Source of the DNA: Sporisorium sorghi
Lineage: Eukaryota; Basidiomycota; Ustilaginomycetes; Ustilaginales; Ustilaginaceae
Assembly: GCA_023212695.1 (NCBI GenBank)
Contig: JALCCG010000247.1
Location: 4,158-31,982 of the forward strand
Direction of reading: 5' to 3'
DNA length: 27,825 nucleotides
Below the pieces are notes generated by a model. It was not told where the DNA came from and made no database searches. It was given only the letters and a program-made list of their open reading frames with translations. Shown here piece by piece: positions 1 through 10,000 of this stretch; the stretch's first letter is position 1; every line of letters begins with the position of its first letter. Position numbers and translations under genes: made by a program.

Positions 1-20
1 ACACACACACACACACACAC
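1..20. repeat. (AC)10 dinucleotide microsatellite
   Basis: The window opens inside a perfect AC dinucleotide run, so its true length to the left is unknown. The rest of 21-292 holds no ORF I would call a gene and is probably the 3' flank of the Rab-GAP gene that ends at 293. Confidence 0.95.
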
Positions 21-292
21 TTCTTGAATTCGCGTCGACTCAAAAGCACGCTGGCTGGCTGCTGCTCCGCTTCGAAAATCCAACTTTTCGTGGCGTAGGT
101 TCACGCGCTGGCAGCTTGCTTCGAATCTCGAACCAGCCCGGATCCTCGACTTGCAAGATCACCATCAAGGGCTGCCTCACATCAACACAAGCGTAGAGAT
201 CAGAAGTGCGATTGTTCAGAATGCTATGCGATGTGCTACACAAACAAAGGAAACAAGTATCACTGAAAGCTGCTGGATGAGAAGCCGGCCCT

Positions 293-2656
293 TCACGCAA
301 GAGCTTCCGAGGCTGCTGCGGATGCCGACGCCGACTTGGACGCCTTGTTCTCGTAACTCCCCTCGCCACCCTGCTCGAAGGCCTGTGCGATGAGCTGAGA
401 CACGGCACCTAGGTAGCCGTCGTTGGGCTCGTTGCGGAAGAAGAACAGCAGCGACTCGCTCAGCCGCAGCACCTCGTCCTTGGTCAACGAAGGCCGTCCG
501 TCCGAGTGCAGCTCAAAGAACCACTGGATGTTGGCCATCACATCCTCCTGGTTGAACATGATGGCGTCCAGTCCAGTCACAATGTCCTGCAATGACAGCG
601 TCCCGCGCTTCTCCTTGTCCCAGAAGCGGAACAGCCGCGCCACCGTCTCGTGCTCCGGAACCCGCCTCTCGACCCGCTCTTGGAAGCCATTCGAGACGAC
701 GTACTCGTCTCGTGCCCACGTAGCCACTTCACCCAAAAACAGTCGGAACGTCTTGAGATCGATGCGCATCTCCTTGTAGTCGTTGAGCGCCTCCTCGCCG
801 CTCTCCTTGTTCATCTCCCGCGCCAGCGCCTTCTCCATCACCTCCTTCGGATCGTTGGCCACGATGCCAGCATTCGGGTTGGCTTTTGCGTCGGTCACCG
901 CTCCGGGCGCGTGTCTGGCTCGGTAGATGGATTCGACCACTTGGTCGTAGATGAGCCCGATCTGCTCCTTGGAGAAGCGCCCGTGGTTCTTGAGGTTGCG
1001 GATCGCGCTGCGCTTGGCGAACAGCTCGATCTCTTGCACAATCTCTTGTCGGAACCGTCGACGTTCGCTGGCAATCGTCTCGTCCGTGATGATGCCGAAC
1101 TCGCGGAACGCCACCACCAACAGCTCCTGGAAGTTGGTAATCTGGCGGTGACGTGGATTGGTGCTGTTCGGATGCGCGCTGTCCCCCAGCGAGCGGAAGT
1201 AGCCCTTGATCAGGCTGATAAAGGCGCCATCATCGGTCACCTGCAGAAGCTCCTCACCGTTGATCTTGAGGATGGCCAAACCCACCTGGAAGAGCACCTT
1301 GGGTCCCATGGCCATGAAGCAGTCGACGATGCGGAACGCAAAGATCATTGGCATCGAGTTGATGTACAGGGACAGGAACCAAGGCAGCGACGCCACGCTC
1401 AGCTGGATGTCGGTCTTGACAAAGTGCTCGTGGATCATGGGCAACGTGCGCTGCACCAGATTCTCGAACACCTTTTGGTCGAGCAGCGTGCCGGACATGG
1501 ACTGCGTGTAGTAGCCTGGCAGCAGCCTTTCGCACAGCGTGTCGAGCAGCCAGAAGCACTGCTCCTCGCTCATATAGATCAGGATGGCCGCCACTACGAT
1601 GTTCATTGCTTGACAGTAGCCCAGCTCCGGATTCTTCCAGCTGTACGCCACCAACACCCGACGCAGCGTCTCGATGCCCTCGGGAGTCTGGTAGGCCGGG
1701 TACTCGGGCAGACTGCGGTTGAGATCCTTTTCGATCTCTTCGGTGCTCGTGCTGGTGACGCCTTCGTATCGTTTGAGGATGGCTTGGTACTCGCCGGCGT
1801 GTGCAAACCGATTGTAGATGGATCCGCTGGTAAGCTCCCAGATCTCTCCACGGAGGCGGTTCGGGAGGCCGACCTGGACGAGGCGCAAGAATTGCGGATA
1901 TCGTAGCAAGGTGAGGTTGCGACCGTGTGCCAGAAAGTAGTCGCGCCAGAGCTTGAGCTTGCTCTTTTCCCTCAGCTTGCGCGCATCGCCTGGGAAGCCG
2001 TAGATGGCGCCTAGCCCAGCTTGATACTTTGGAGGCTCCTTGTCCGCAGATGCAGACGCAGCACCAGACGCATCCGCTGATGCTTCGATGGAAGGGTCAT
2101 CTGCTTCAGATGCTGGTGTCGAGCCTGCATCGGTAACAGCGCGCTTGCCCTTGGGATCGGAGAGGTCGTCCGAGATGAGAAACTCGCTGTAGCAACCTGC
2201 GAGGAACGGCTTGAGCAGCTTCATGTTGCCCAGCTGTGCCCGAAGCTGGTCGCGCAGGACGGCACAGAAGTGCTCGCAGGTCGGTCGCAGCGCATTGAGC
2301 TGGAGGATGATCTTCATGCCGTGCCACACGACGATGCTGAGGGCAAAGACGGTGCCTTTGGTGTTGAGACGCTCGACTCGGCGGACACACCAAAGCGGCA
2401 AGTTCATTCGACAGCTGCGGCCGCGGTCGCCCTGGCTTGCAAAGCACAGGAACGACTGCGTGAGCGTCAATCGGCCCGCATAGACCTGATCTTCTTGCAG
2501 ACCATCCTTGGTTGCGGCAGAAAGCGATAGGACCGACGAGGTGATCTCTGCATCGATGATGGGTGATTCGCCGGTTGGCAGGGAGAAGGCGTGCGCGAAG
2601 AGCTGAGGCCGGGTGGGCGAGCGATAGTCGCGCAGCGAGTGTGCGATCGTGGACAT
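293..2656 (-). CDS. GYP2: GRAM-TBC-EF-hand Rab GTPase-activating protein, Mdr1/Gyp2 type
   Basis: Predicted 787-aa protein that accelerates GTP hydrolysis by Rab/Ypt GTPases at endomembranes. A GRAM-like domain (about residues 34-160) precedes a TBC domain (about 263-470). Both TBC catalytic fingers are visible: the IxxDxxR motif with I308, D311 and Arg finger R314, and the YCQ motif Y347-C348-Q349 with the Gln finger. An EF-hand-like segment follows (about 672-735; loop starts at D680, and its fifth position is R rather than D/N/S, so calcium binding is doubtful). The Ser/Ala tail is low complexity. Domain order and local wording match yeast Mdr1/Gyp2 and animal TBC1D8/9 as I recall them. 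I chose the ATG at 2656 because the frame upstream is open only from a TTG at 2839 and because homologues begin with a similar MS..xxSLR segment. A TTTGCAG acceptor-like site about 40 nt upstream leaves room for a 5'UTR intron. The gene diverges from MET6. Confidence 0.93.
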   Translation of the reverse strand: MSTIAHSLRDYRSPTRPQLFAHAFSLPTGESPIIDAEITSSVLSLSAATKDGLQEDQVYAGRLTLTQSFLCFASQGDRGRSCRMNLPLWCVRRVERLNTKGTVFALSIVVWHGMKIILQLNALRPTCEHFCAVLRDQLRAQLGNMKLLKPFLAGCYSEFLISDDLSDPKGKRAVTDAGSTPASEADDPSIEASADASGAASASADKEPPKYQAGLGAIYGFPGDARKLREKSKLKLWRDYFLAHGRNLTLLRYPQFLRLVQVGLPNRLRGEIWELTSGSIYNRFAHAGEYQAILKRYEGVTSTSTEEIEKDLNRSLPEYPAYQTPEGIETLRRVLVAYSWKNPELGYCQAMNIVVAAILIYMSEEQCFWLLDTLCERLLPGYYTQSMSGTLLDQKVFENLVQRTLPMIHEHFVKTDIQLSVASLPWFLSLYINSMPMIFAFRIVDCFMAMGPKVLFQVGLAILKINGEELLQVTDDGAFISLIKGYFRSLGDSAHPNSTNPRHRQITNFQELLVVAFREFGIITDETIASERRRFRQEIVQEIELFAKRSAIRNLKNHGRFSKEQIGLIYDQVVESIYRARHAPGAVTDAKANPNAGIVANDPKEVMEKALAREMNKESGEEALNDYKEMRIDLKTFRLFLGEVATWARDEYVVSNGFQERVERRVPEHETVARLFRFWDKEKRGTLSLQDIVTGLDAIMFNQEDVMANIQWFFELHSDGRPSLTKDEVLRLSESLLFFFRNEPNDGYLGAVSQLIAQAFEQGGEGSYENKASKSASASAAASEALA

Positions 2657-4053
2657 GGTGCCCTGCTCCTTGTATCGCTGTGGAAGGGTTCCGAGAGGAT
2701 GTTGGACGATGGCAAAGATATCGAAGCTGCAAAGAGCAAGAGGTGACACGCAGCAGTCAGAACTGTCATTCAGGGTCAAAGCACCGCCGAACGCACGGCC
2801 CACTTTTTTGCTTGAGCAAAAAACGCGGTCTAACACCAAAAATAAAAGATGATGATGTTAGAGCTCGGTCTTTCGAACAAATTGGGAAATTTTCCGGGTC
2901 GGTCTCGCTGCCGACGCCCCTCTGTCAACGTGCACACACTGCAGACCAAGCGCAGGATCTTCCCGCCTTGCGATTGATCTCCGAGATTCGGCAGACGCCT
3001 TCAACCGAAACCGAGTTTGAGCATTCTGGGCACCACGATCCGTACTAGAGGCTCATCGGGCAACAAGTCAATGCCCGGCTCTTGATCGCAAAAATCGATT
3101 GGAGATCAGAAGAAGAGGAAGACGAGTGGGAGCGTCGGCCAAGATGATAGGCACAACCCCAACTCACGCAGCGCCGAGCAACCAGAACGCCTGAGCAGAT
3201 CAAAATTTGAGAAAAGATCACACTGACTCGAATCATTGTGGCTCTGTGGCAGCTGAAAATCACGCCTTTTCCTTGCAAAGGCGGAGCAGATGCATGAGAG
3301 TGGCAGACGACACGCGCTCACATCCACGCCTTCGGGAAAGGCTCTGTCTGGCTCCTGGATTCGCTCAAGATTCCACGTCTGCAACAGGGAAATCAGGAAG
3401 AAGAAGAATCTGGTTTGTGGACCCCTCAGTTCGCGCGGCGGAAGCGGAGCAAGCAAGGAGAGCAAGAGCAAGAAGAATCGAAAAATTTGAAAGAGGCAGA
3501 GAGACAGCCAGGAAGAAAACGAAGATCAGGAAGAAGAAAAAAAAATCTGCTCATTTTCGATTGGATGAGAAAACGTGCGTGTTGCGACGCGCATGTCTCC
3601 TTTTTGACACTGGCCAACTGCCTCAACGACCCCTTCCTTCCGACAGGTTCGCTGGGGCCAAGTGGCGAGCAAGCAGAGCCACAGAGAGGGTGAATGGGTG
3701 TCGTCCGTCTCCTCTGCCTGCCTTTTGCAACGTCTACGCTGCTTCTTCTTGCCTGCCTGGCCCTAGCGCGACACTCTGCGTGCCTCGCTCGCTCGCTCGC
3801 TCTCTTCCCTTGCAAATCCTATTTCTTCTCGCATTGTTCGGCCTCGTCTCTTCCCCTCTCACCACACCATCATCATCCTTCTCCCTTTCCTCCGCACCAA
3901 AAAAAAAAAAAAAAAACAACTTCTCACTTCTTGCTCGTATCCACGTTTAAGGAGTCCCTTCCAGTCGTCTCGATCCTCTGATTTAGACGTCCCAGTTCCA
4001 CCTCGATCATTCTCTTTTCCCGTCTCGTTCGTCCCTTTCACATATCCACCAAA
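2657..4053. promoter_or_regulatory. Divergent GYP2-MET6 intergenic region, pyrimidine-rich toward MET6
   Basis: About 1.4 kb without a convincing gene. It must carry both promoters. Toward MET6 it becomes a long CT-rich tract (about 3690-3900, with CGCT repeats near 3787) and then an A18 run (3899-3916), consistent with a long 5'UTR or core promoter. A TGACTC hexamer (3224-3229) fits the binding site of Gcn4/Cpc1-type amino-acid-control factors, which would suit MET6, but one hexamer in this length is weak evidence. I saw no CACGTG site of the kind Cbf1 uses at yeast MET genes. Short ORFs here are low complexity (Arg/Lys- or Leu-rich) and were not called. Confidence 0.6.
3899..3916. repeat. 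A18 homopolymer in the MET6 leader
   Basis: Uninterrupted run of 18 A about 140 nt upstream of the MET6 ATG. It may be a nucleosome-excluding dA:dT tract or part of the 5'UTR. Its length could vary between isolates. Confidence 0.9.
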
Positions 4054-6441
4054 ATGGCGTAAGTACAATGACCCATCGGACTCGATTGCTTGCATTCGAA
4101 ATGGCTCATTGGCTGACGTTCTCCCCCTCGTCCTTCTTGCAGTACTTCCGCCGTTCTCGGTTACCCCCGCATTGGCCCCCAGCGTGAGGTCAAGAAGGCT
4201 CTCGAGGCCTACTGGGGCGGCAAGACCTCCCAGGAGGAGCTCCTCAAGGTCGCCAAGGAGCAGCGTCTCCAGACCTACAAGTTCATCAAGGACGCCGGCG
4301 TCGATGTCATTCCCACCGGTACTTTCTCGCTCTACGACCACGTCCTCGACGCCTCCAACACCTTCAACCTGATCCCCGAGAACTACGCCAAGTCCGGTCT
4401 CGATGCGCTCGACACCTACTTTGCGATGGCCCGTGGCCACCAGAAGAACGGCGTCGACCTCCCCGCCACCGAGATGCAGAAGTGGTTCGACTCGAACTAC
4501 CACTACCTCGTCCCCGAGCTGAGCGAGTCCACCGAGTTCAAGATCAACAACACCAAGCCCATCGACGACTTCCTCGAGGCCAAGGAGGCCGGCTACAACG
4601 CCCGCCCCGTCCTCGTCGGCCCTGTCACCCTTCTCGCTCTCGGCAAGCCCGGCAAGGATGCCAAGGACGCCGAGCTCGACCCCGTCTCGCTCCTCTCCAA
4701 GCTCGCCCCCGTCTACGGTGAGCTCATCGCCAAGCTCGGCGAGGCCGGCGCCGAGTGGGTCCAGATCGACGAGCCCGTCCTCGTCCTCGACCGTGCTCAG
4801 CAGTACGCCGCCGAGTTCAAGGCCGCCTACGAGACCATCGCCAAGGCTGCCCCCTCGGTCAAGATCCTCATCGCCACCTACTTCAACAAGCTCGAGTCGA
4901 ACCTCGAGATCGTCAAGACGCTCCCCGTCGCCGGTCTCCACGTCGACCTCGACCGTGCCCCCGAGCAGCTCGACGAGGTGCTCGCCGCCTTTGCCGACAC
5001 CAAGCACGTCGTCTCGCTCGGTCTCGTCTCGGGCCGTAACATCTGGAAGACCGACCTGAGCGCCGCCCTCCAGACCGCCCAGAAGGCCGTCGAGAAGCTC
5101 GGCTCGGCTTCGCGCGTCCAGATCGCCTCGTCCTCCTCGCTCCTCCACACCCCCATCACCATTGCCAACGAGAAGAAGCTCAGCGCCGAGGTGCTCGACT
5201 GGTTCTCGTTCGCCAACGAGAAGTGCGCCGAGATCGCCACCCTCGCTGCCGCCCTCCGCGACCCCAGCTCGGCTGCCGACGCGCTCGCCGTCAACGAGAA
5301 GAGCATCAAGGCCCGTCGTGACTTTGAGAAGAACTCGGACCCTGCCGTCCGTGAGCGCGTCGCCGGCATCAAGCCCGAGGACCTCGCCCGCAAGTCGCCC
5401 TTCAGCGTGCGCAAGGAGGTCCAGAAGGAGCACCTCGCCCTGCCCATCTTCCCCACCACCACCATCGGCTCGTTTCCCCAGACCAAGGAGATCCGTCAGT
5501 ACCGTGCGCGCTTCAACAAGTCCGAGATCACCAAGGACGAGTACGAGAAGTTCCTCGAGGACGAGATCAAGATGGTCGTCGAGAAGCAGGAGGCCCTCAA
5601 CCTCGACGTTCTCGTCCACGGTGAGCCCGAGCGCAACGACATGGTTCAGTACTTTGGCGAGCTCCTCGAGGGCTTCGTCTTCACCCAGAACGCCTGGGTG
5701 CAGTCGTTCGGTTCGCGATACGTCCGCCCCCCTGTTGTTGTCTCGGACGTCAGCCGTCCCGCTCCCATGACGGTGCGATGGTCGTCGTACGCCCAGAGCC
5801 TCACCAAGAAGCCCATGAAGGGTATGCTTACCGGTCCCGTCACCATCCTCAACTGGTCGTTCCCCCGTGCCGACATCAGCAAGGAGGTGCAGTCCAAGCA
5901 GATCGCGCTCGCTCTGCGCGACGAGGTCATCGACCTCGAGAAGGCTGGTGTGCGCGCCGTCCAGGTCGACGAGCCCGCCATCCGTGAGGGTCTGCCGCTC
6001 CGCCAGAAGGACTGGGCCGGCTACCTGCGATGGGCCGTCGACTCGTTCCGTCTCTCGACCTCGGGCTGCTCGGACGCCATGAACATCGCCTCGCACTTCT
6101 GCTACTCGGACTTCTCGCTCATCATGAAGTCGATCATCGAGCTCGACGCCGACATGATCTCGATCGAGCACTCCAAGTCCGGTGAGCACCTGCTCGGCGC
6201 CTTCAAGAAGGTCGGCTACCCCTCGCACATTGGCCCCGGTGTCTTTGACATCCACTCGCCCCGTGTTCCTAGCAAGGACGAGATGGTGGGCCGCATCAAG
6301 GCCATGGCCGAGGTGCTCCCCAAGGACTCGATCTGGGTCAACCCTGACTGTGGTCTGAAGACCCGAACCTGGGAGGAGTGCACGGCCCAGCTCACCAACA
6401 TGGTGGCTGCTGCCGAGGAGTGCCGCAAGACCCTTGCTTAA
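4054..6441 (+). CDS. MET6: Cobalamin-independent methionine synthase (5-methyltetrahydropteroyltriglutamate-homocysteine methyltransferase)
   Basis: Transfers the methyl group of 5-methyltetrahydrofolate polyglutamate to homocysteine, the last step of methionine synthesis in the cytosol. The CDS is join(4054..4058, 4143..6441), 767 aa, the same length as yeast Met6. Exon 1 encodes only ATGGC. After splicing the protein starts MATSAVLGYPRIGPQREVKK, the expected MetE N-terminus. Predicted zinc ligands are all present in the C-terminal barrel: H653 and C655 (HFC motif), E677 (ISIEHSK) and C738 (NPDCGLKTR). The MetE C-terminal domain motifs (TTTIGSFPQT, HGEPERNDMVQYFGE) are intact. Codon use is strongly C-ending, as in a highly expressed gene, and this also produces a very long open antisense frame. 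The start is fixed by the splice and by family similarity, not by the next in-frame ATG at 4426. Confidence 0.98.
4059..4142 (+). other. MET6: Spliceosomal intron in MET6 after the second codon position
   Basis: 84-nt intron with consensus GTAAGT donor at 4059, a CTGAC branch-point-like element at 4113-4117, a pyrimidine tract and a TTGCAG acceptor ending at 4142. It interrupts codon 2 (GC|T). Splicing joins ATGGC to TACTTCC and restores the conserved Met6 N-terminus. It is the only coding intron I need to invoke among the protein genes of the window. Confidence 0.95.
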
Positions 6442-7041
6442 AAACTTTCCCCCATACAAGCGCCTCTTGCCCATGGATCCAGCATCAACTGCTTTGGTCC
6501 GGGCTTAGCATAGCCATTTGATCCCCTTTGCTCGTTTCCCCTCTCGTATGATTCCTGGTCTCCCTCTATTGTCGTCATTGTCTTTGTTTTTTTTTTTTTT
6601 TCTTTTTTTTTTTTCTCTCTATCTCTTCGCATCTTGTTTCTCGTATGCCACCTCTGTATTCTGTACCCATTCAACATGATATCCCGCCCAAAAAGCATTC
6701 AACATGATCCCAGCAATTCCAGCATTTCAACATGGATCCACTCAATCAAACGAAAGCATGTCATGCTGTCTGTGTATCGAGAAGAGGAGCGGTTTCGACG
6801 GCCTTCGCTGCTTGAGAGACGCGTCTCAGTGTGATTATTCGAAAGTGACACTTTTTCTGAGAAATCACATGCAGCTGCAACAAACACACACGCAGGCAAG
6901 CGAAGGTGCACACGCATGCACACGGCACAGAACAGCACAGCCTGGCAACGGCACTGAACTGAACTGGCCGGCACGAGCTGCACACTCCCTTGCCTTTTGA
7001 CTCCCATCACATCGTTTTGCACAAGCGACGCATTCATCAAC
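6442..7041. other. Intergenic: MET6 3' region and promoter of the coiled-coil gene
   Basis: 600 bp between tandem plus-strand genes. The first part is T-rich, with a T15-C-T12 tract at 6587-6614, probably in the MET6 3'UTR or terminator zone. The second part, with CA-rich stretches near 6890-6930, must hold the promoter of the gene starting at 7042. No convincing small gene is seen. Confidence 0.6.
6587..6614. repeat. T15-C-T12 homopolymer tract
   Basis: Two T runs separated by a single C about 150 nt after the MET6 stop codon. They may mark the 3'-end-processing region of MET6. Exact length is prone to sequencing error. Confidence 0.85.
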
Positions 7042-10000
7042 ATGTCGGATGTCGAACAACACGACGAGTCGGTCCACGCTGACGAGTCTTTGCACGAGGA
7101 GCTCGACGACCACGATCAGCTCGAACACGATCCCATTCCTGGCGACAAGTCGGTAGACGAGGCCGCGGCACCCAGCGACCGGACCTCCTCTGAGAAAGAG
7201 GGTGGCGAAGTCGTTGCGGACGACGAGGTTGCTGACGATCCAGGCGCCTCCGAGGATGACACCAAGCCGAGCGAACCAGCTGAGTCCGAGTCCGAGCCCG
7301 TCACCAGCCCGACGCCATCCAAGCCCTCGACTCCTTCCGCCGCGGCTGCTCGTGTCGCTGCCACCCCGAAGACGGGCACAGCTGCGTCGACAGCGGCTCG
7401 TCGAGTCGTACCTGGTGCTCGTCCCTCAGTAGCAGGTGCAACTGCCACCAGAACTGCACCTTCCACCACCACAACTGGCGCCGCACGCACTGGCGTTGCA
7501 GGGCGTCCCAGCGTAACCGCTGCTCGAGGTACCGCAACGACGACGACCGCATCAAGACCTGGAGCTACGGCTGCTCGTCCGGGCGTAGCTGGCCGAACTA
7601 GCTTGGCTCCAGGCGGTGCTGCTGCCGCCGCTCAACCATCCGCAGCCGGGCCGACCAGCACTGCCGCTCGACCTGCTGCTTCGGCCGCTTCCACCGCTGC
7701 GGCACGACGCGTGTCCACCGTGCCTCCATCGCCTGCTCGCTCCACCGTCAGTGCGACCGGTGCTACCGCCGTTCGCAGGCCCGCCGGCGCAGCTTCGACT
7801 ACAGCTCCATCGGCAACATCGGCTGCAGTGCGCAAGCCCGCTGGCACCGCAACGGCAGCTGCGCCTACTACCACAGCCGCTCGACGACCTCCTGTCTCGT
7901 CGACGGCAGGCACGGCTGCTTCGTCCCTGGCAGCTAAGAGGGCCTCGGCTGCTGGTTCAAGCGCGTCGTCCGGCGGAGCGCCTACTACAACCACCGCCGC
8001 AGCTCGTCGAGCGTCCATCACGAGCAATGGCACCAGTACCACCGGCACAGCTGCTCGGCCCGCGTCCGCCGCCCGATCCAGCTTGGCACCATCATCAGCC
8101 CGACCAGCCGCTGCCACGACCACTCCCACCGCAGCCTCTGCTGCTGCCAGGAAGAGCCTCGCTCCCGCAGGAGCCGCCACATCTGCGGCCGTCAAGGACC
8201 TGCAAGACAAGGTGGCCAAGCTTGAGGCCGAGCTAGCGGAGCAGAGCGACCAGCTGGACCAACTCAAGTCGGACCTTGAGGCCAAAGACGAAGAGCTTCA
8301 GGCCAAGACGGTCGGCCTCTCGGCTGCCGAGGCCAAGCTTGCGGAAGCAAAGGAGGCAGCGTCGAAGCCAGAGGAGGCCGAGGCAGACTCGTCGGAGCGA
8401 GTCAAGGAGCTGGAAGCGGAAGTCGAACGACTTCAGGCCCAGCTTGGCTCGTCCGATGAGCAGCGCACCGACCAAGCTTCTCATCATGACGCCGTTGTCG
8501 CTGAGAAAGAAGAGGCGATTGCTGCTGCAAAAGGCAAGATTGACGACCTCGAGGCCCAGCTGGCAGAAGCTCGTTCCGCTCTCGAAAACGCTTCCACTGC
8601 CCGAGATGCAAGCGCCAAGGAAAAGGAGGCTAGCCAGTCCGAGGCGATGGCAGCCCTTGAAGAAAAGCTTAGCGCAAGCCTCAAGCAGATCGAAGAGCAC
8701 CAGCTCAGCGCAAAGCAAGCGCAAGACGAGGCTCTGGCGGCCCAGAAGAGCGTTGCTGAGCTTGAGCAACGCATCCAGCAGCTGACGCTCGACCACGAGC
8801 AAAAGGTGGTCGCTGGCGACGATCAAGCTTCCAAGCAGCTCGCCGAGCAGCGTCAGGCTCTCGAGTCTGCCGCCAAGGAGGCCAGCGACAAGGAGGCGGC
8901 TCTGGTTTCGCGGAACGAAAAGCTGCAAGCTGAGCTCGAGGGTCTCCAAGCTCAGCTCCTGGAAGCGCAGAACAAGGCCAAGGAAGCAAGTGCGGTTGGC
9001 GAGCAGGGTGCCTCTACGTTGGCTGACAAGGAAGCCGAGCTTGCCGCCCTCAAGGAGAGCAACACTGATCTGCAGAAGAAGACCGAGGAGCTTGCTTCCA
9101 TCCAGCAACGCAACGCGGAGCTCGAGAAGCAGGCCTCGGCGCTTGCTGAACTCGAGCAGCGCAACAAAGATCTTCAAGGCCAAATCGAGGCTAATGCTTC
9201 TGCCTTCGAAGTCAGACTCGCCGAAGCCGTTGCCGCCGCTGAAGCGGCCGCTCTTGCAAAGGCACAGCTCTCCCAGCAGCAAGAGCAAGCCTCTGCCGAC
9301 TCGAAGCACGGCGAGGCGCTCGCTCAGGCGGTCGAACAAGCTCGATCGGAAGCGGAACACAAGCACGCCGCCGTCCTGGAAGACGCGGTCAACGCTGCTC
9401 GTCGTGAGCTCGCAGCCGAACATGCAAAGAGCCTCGAGCGTGCCCTCGAGGAGGCCAATGCCAGGTACGCCGAGCAGAAAGCCGCCGAGCTCGATGCAGC
9501 TCGACGCGATGCCGAGGACCAGCTGCGCGTTGCACTGCAGAAGGAGCACGAGGCTGCCTTGGAAGCAGCGCGGGCTGCAGACACCTCACGTCACGGCGAG
9601 GAGCTCTCAACCCTGGCTGCTGCTCACGAGACGATGCTCTCGCAGGTTCGCGAGGAGCACGCCTCGGAACTGTCGTCTCGCAACGATGCGGCCGAGGAGC
9701 GTCTCAAGGAGGTGCAGCAGACCTTGGAGCAGGTCAAGGCCGAGCTGGCGTCCCAGGAAGCCAAGTACGCTGCCCAGGTCGCCGAGGTCAAGGCGGAGCA
9801 CGATCAAAAGGTGATGGATGCCTTCGAAAAGGCACGCGCCGAAGCGGGAGACAATCATTCGACGGACCTGCAGAGCCTCAAGGAGCAGTCTGCCAAGACG
9901 ATCGAGCAGCTGCGCAAGTCGCACGCCGACGAGCTCGAGGCCGTGCAGGCTGCGCACGGCGCTGCTCTCTCGGAGGCGGGAGAGCGACACACGAGCGAGC

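Noticed and set aside
650..1906. 418-codon plus-strand frame opposite the Rab-GAP gene
   Set aside because: Complement of the TBC domain region, whose catalytic motifs are clear on the minus strand. His/Gln/Leu-rich shadow.
2657..2839. 61-residue N-terminal extension of the Rab-GAP
   Set aside because: It would start at TTG and contains an acceptor-like CTTTGCAG. The ATG at 2656 fits homologues better.
3207..3950. 247-codon plus-strand frame in the GYP2-MET6 intergenic region
   Set aside because: Runs through CT-rich and poly-A sequence, giving Arg/Ser/Leu low complexity. No domain and no plausible start.
3859..6474. Open frame of 871 codons on the strand opposite MET6
   Set aside because: Antisense of a C-ending-codon-biased gene. 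The translation is Leu/Gly/Asp/Val-rich with no domain, and MET6 on the plus strand is certain.
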